From Rhodospirillaceae bacterium (lineage in GTDB: Bacteria > Pseudomonadota > Alphaproteobacteria > Rhodospirillales > 2-02-FULL-58-16): a stretch of 6,651 nucleotides of DNA. Of this stretch, positions 5,389 through 6,651 are shown in pieces (within the stretch, counting starts at the first letter, position 1; each line of letters opens with the position of its first letter). The DNA lies in assembly GCA_013349695.1 (NCBI GenBank), contig DUZD01000107.1:1-6651 (forward strand), written 5' to 3'. The translations under genes and the position numbers were made by a program. The notes under the pieces are model-generated. The model was given only the letters and a program-made list of their open reading frames with translations, was not told the DNA's origin and did not search any database.

Positions 5389-6447
5389 TCATGCCTTCAC
5401 CCCCGCTCCCGCCGCCGGCGGCGCGTCGGGGTCGAGCGGCCAGCGCGGCCTGGGCGCGAAATCCAGGCCGTCGGTGAGGCCCAGGCGCAGCCGCTCGATC
5501 CCGGCCCAGGCGATCATCGCGGCGTTGTCGGTGCAAAGGGCCGGCGGCGGCGCCACGAAGGTGATGCCCCGATCCGCGCACAAGGCTTTCAGACGGCGGC
5601 GCAAATAGCGGTTGGCGGCGACGCCGCCGGCGACCACCAGGGTCCGGGTCTCGGGGCGAAGGGCGAGGACCTCGTCCATGGCATGGATGGAGCGGTCGAT
5701 GAGGACGTCGCCGGCCGCCGCCTGGAACGATGCGCAAATATCGGCGATGTCGGCCTCCGCCAACGGACCGGGCGGCAGGGCGGCGATGGCATGGCGGACG
5801 GCGGTCTTGAGGCCGGAAAAGGAAAAGTGGCATCCAGGACGCCCGCGCAGGGGGCGGGGCAGTCGGAAGCGCCCTTCATCGCCGGCCTTGGCGGCGTTTT
5901 CCACCGCCGCGCCGCCCGGAAAACCCAGTCCCAGCATTTTCGAGACTTTGTCGAAAGCCTCGCCGATGGCGTCGTCGATGGTGGTGCCGAGACGGCGGTA
6001 CCGGCCAACCCCCTCGACGACGAGCAACTGGCAATGGCCGCCGGAGACGAGAAGCAGAAGATAGGGAAAGGGAACTTTGTCGATCAGCCGCGCGCTCAGC
6101 GCATGGCCCTCTAGGTGGTTGACGGCGAGAAAGGCAAGGCTGTGGACGGCGGCGATGGCCTTGGCGGTCATGACCCCGACCATGACCCCGCCGATCAGGC
6201 CCGGCCCGGCGGTGGCGGCGACGCCGTCGAGATCGGCGAACGACACCTTCGCCTCGGTCATCGACCGATCGATCATGCGGTCGATGTGTTGCAAGTGGGC
6301 GCGCGCCGCGATCTCGGGGACGATGCCGCCGAAAGGCCTGTGTTCCTCCAACTGAGACAGCAGATGGTGGGCAAGAATCCGCGCCTCGCCGGTGACCACG
6401 GCGGCGGCCGTTTCGTCGCAACTGGTCTCGATGCCAAGGACGATCAT
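5389..6447 (-). CDS. tsaD: tRNA t6A37 threonylcarbamoyltransferase TsaD
   Basis: TsaD (older names Gcp, YgjD) transfers the threonylcarbamoyl group from threonylcarbamoyl-AMP to A37 of ANN-decoding tRNAs, together with TsaB and TsaE. With the ATG at 6447 the protein has 352 residues. It shows the ASKHA-type fold: IETSCDET (6-13), the metal-binding HLEGH (H111 and H115), VSGGHCQLL (134-142), LGFPGG, FSFSGLKTA (208-216), AGGVAANRYLR (273-283) and TDNAAMIAW (306-314) with metal ligand D307. The frame could also begin at GTG 6459, adding four residues (M-D-H-Q). I prefer ATG because it gives the family's usual MxVLGIETSCDET opening, though neither start has a strong Shine-Dalgarno, and an in-frame TAG lies two codons before the GTG. 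It is the first gene of a probable tsaD-gpsA operon. An IS110-type element begins directly upstream and may have replaced its native promoter. Confidence 0.96.
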   Translation of the reverse strand: MIVLGIETSCDETAAAVVTGEARILAHHLLSQLEEHRPFGGIVPEIAARAHLQHIDRMIDRSMTEAKVSFADLDGVAATAGPGLIGGVMVGVMTAKAIAAVHSLAFLAVNHLEGHALSARLIDKVPFPYLLLLVSGGHCQLLVVEGVGRYRRLGTTIDDAIGEAFDKVSKMLGLGFPGGAAVENAAKAGDEGRFRLPRPLRGRPGCHFSFSGLKTAVRHAIAALPPGPLAEADIADICASFQAAAGDVLIDRSIHAMDEVLALRPETRTLVVAGGVAANRYLRRRLKALCADRGITFVAPPPALCTDNAAMIAWAGIERLRLGLTDGLDFAPRPRWPLDPDAPPAAGAGVKA

Positions 6448-6470
6448 CTGGTGGTCCACTAGCTAGACCC

Positions 6471-6489
6471 CATGTCCGATCTGGACGTG
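6471..6489 (+). ncRNA. Stem-loop in IS110 leader (possible bridge RNA part)
   Basis: CATGTCC-GATCT-GGACGTG folds into a seven-pair stem (one G-U pair as RNA) with a five-base loop. It lies about 95-113 bp before the IS110 transposase start. In the IS110 group the non-coding end before the recombinase gene encodes a structured bridge RNA that pairs with target and donor DNA. This stem-loop could be part of such an RNA, but the loops cannot be assigned without the element's other end and an intact target site. Confidence 0.3.
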
Positions 6490-6545
6490 GGTGACCCGTC
6501 TCACTGTATGCAGGTGTCGAGGGTTGCGCCAGATGGTCCGGCGCC

Positions 6546-6565
6546 GGTGAACGCATGCGTTCACC
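6546..6565. repeat. 20-bp perfect palindrome before IS110 transposase
   Basis: GGTGAACGCATGCGTTCACC is self-complementary over its full 20 bases and ends 18 bases before the transposase ATG. As RNA it would form an eight-pair stem with a CAUG loop. A match of this length is not expected by chance. It may be an operator for the transposase, an element of the bridge RNA, or a recombination-related structure. Confidence 0.7.
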
Positions 6566-6583
6566 ATGCATAGGAGACGGATC

Positions 6584-6651
6584 ATGGAAGAGACTATCAC
6601 ATTTGTCGGTTTGGACGTTCACAAGAAGAGCATTTCGGTGGCGATTGCCGA
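6584..6651 (+). CDS. IS110-family transposase, N-terminus (cut by window)
   Basis: The first 22 codons read METIT-like residues followed by FVGLDVHKKSISVAIA (positions 7-22), the characteristic start of IS110-family DEDD (RuvC-like) recombinases, with the first catalytic Asp at residue 11. AGGAGA at 6572-6577 is a good Shine-Dalgarno six bases before ATG 6584. The gene runs off the right edge, so the C-terminal Tnp20 domain with its catalytic serine and the state of the gene cannot be judged. It is divergent from tsaD, with about 136 bp between the two starts. Confidence 0.85.
   Translation, partial: MEETITFVGLDVHKKSISVAIA

Larger units (their letters stand above)
6460..6651 (+). mobile_element. 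IS110-family element, left end and gene start
   Basis: The stretch from just beyond the tsaD start to the window edge contains the leader and first codons of an IS110-family transposase. The outer border of the element is not visible as such: IS110 elements usually lack clear terminal inverted repeats and target duplications, so the left edge given here is an upper limit. The leader holds the stem-loop at 6471-6489, a GCGCC/GGCGC pairing (6526-6530 with 6540-6544) and the palindrome at 6546-6565. The rest of the element lies outside the window. Confidence 0.55.

Noticed and set aside
5089..6114. 341-codon open frame on the plus strand
   Set aside because: It is antisense to tsaD and gpsA and is a composition of Gly, Arg, Asp and Ala without recognisable domains.
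1..6651. CRISPR array, tRNA or rRNA gene
   Set aside because: No regularly spaced repeats were seen, and no tRNA-like or rRNA-like conserved segments were recognised on either strand.

Overview
The window looks like a chromosomal segment of a high-GC Gram-negative bacterium, most likely an alphaproteobacterium (Rhodospirillales-like). The reasons are the strong G/C third-position bias, the tsaD-gpsA gene pair, the style of the PurH, GpsA and TsaD proteins, and a periplasmic protein with an MlaC-type lipid-binding domain. The assignment is inference from the sequence style; no search was run.

Layout. Positions 1-880 are a gene-poor patchwork of insertion-sequence debris. It holds a possible IS3-like end near 93-118, the C-terminal two thirds of an IS1595/ISXO2-type transposase (222-689, minus strand), the first ~117 bp of an IS481-type element joined out of frame to it (691-807, minus strand), and a tiny second copy of the IS1595 C-terminal motif (835-852). 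Intact purH (881-2461, plus strand; last two steps of IMP synthesis) starts directly after this debris. Ten bases beyond its stop, and converging on it, ends a 524-residue protein on the minus strand (2472-4046). This protein has a Sec signal peptide, a caspase-like (C14) protease domain with the His/Cys dyad, a short WQSI-type linker module and a C-terminal MlaC/Ttg2D-like domain. A 307-bp spacer with a perfect 15-bp palindrome and several hairpins separates it from gpsA (4354-5352, minus), which lies 36 bp behind tsaD (5389-6447, minus). tsaD and gpsA form a probable two-gene operon. At the right edge an IS110-family element begins (transposase start at 6584, plus strand, cut by the window). 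Its noncoding leader carries a perfect 20-bp palindrome and a stem-loop.

How it fits together. purH, gpsA and tsaD are core metabolic or translation genes (purines, glycerol-3-phosphate for phospholipids, tRNA t6A). Mobile DNA sits at both ends of the block, beside the 5' ends of purH and tsaD, so promoters of two important genes may have been altered by insertion. The most unusual item is the caspase-MlaC fusion: a predicted periplasmic protease joined covalently to a domain of the family that carries phospholipids between the membranes. Its function is unknown to me, and no other mla genes are visible in the window.
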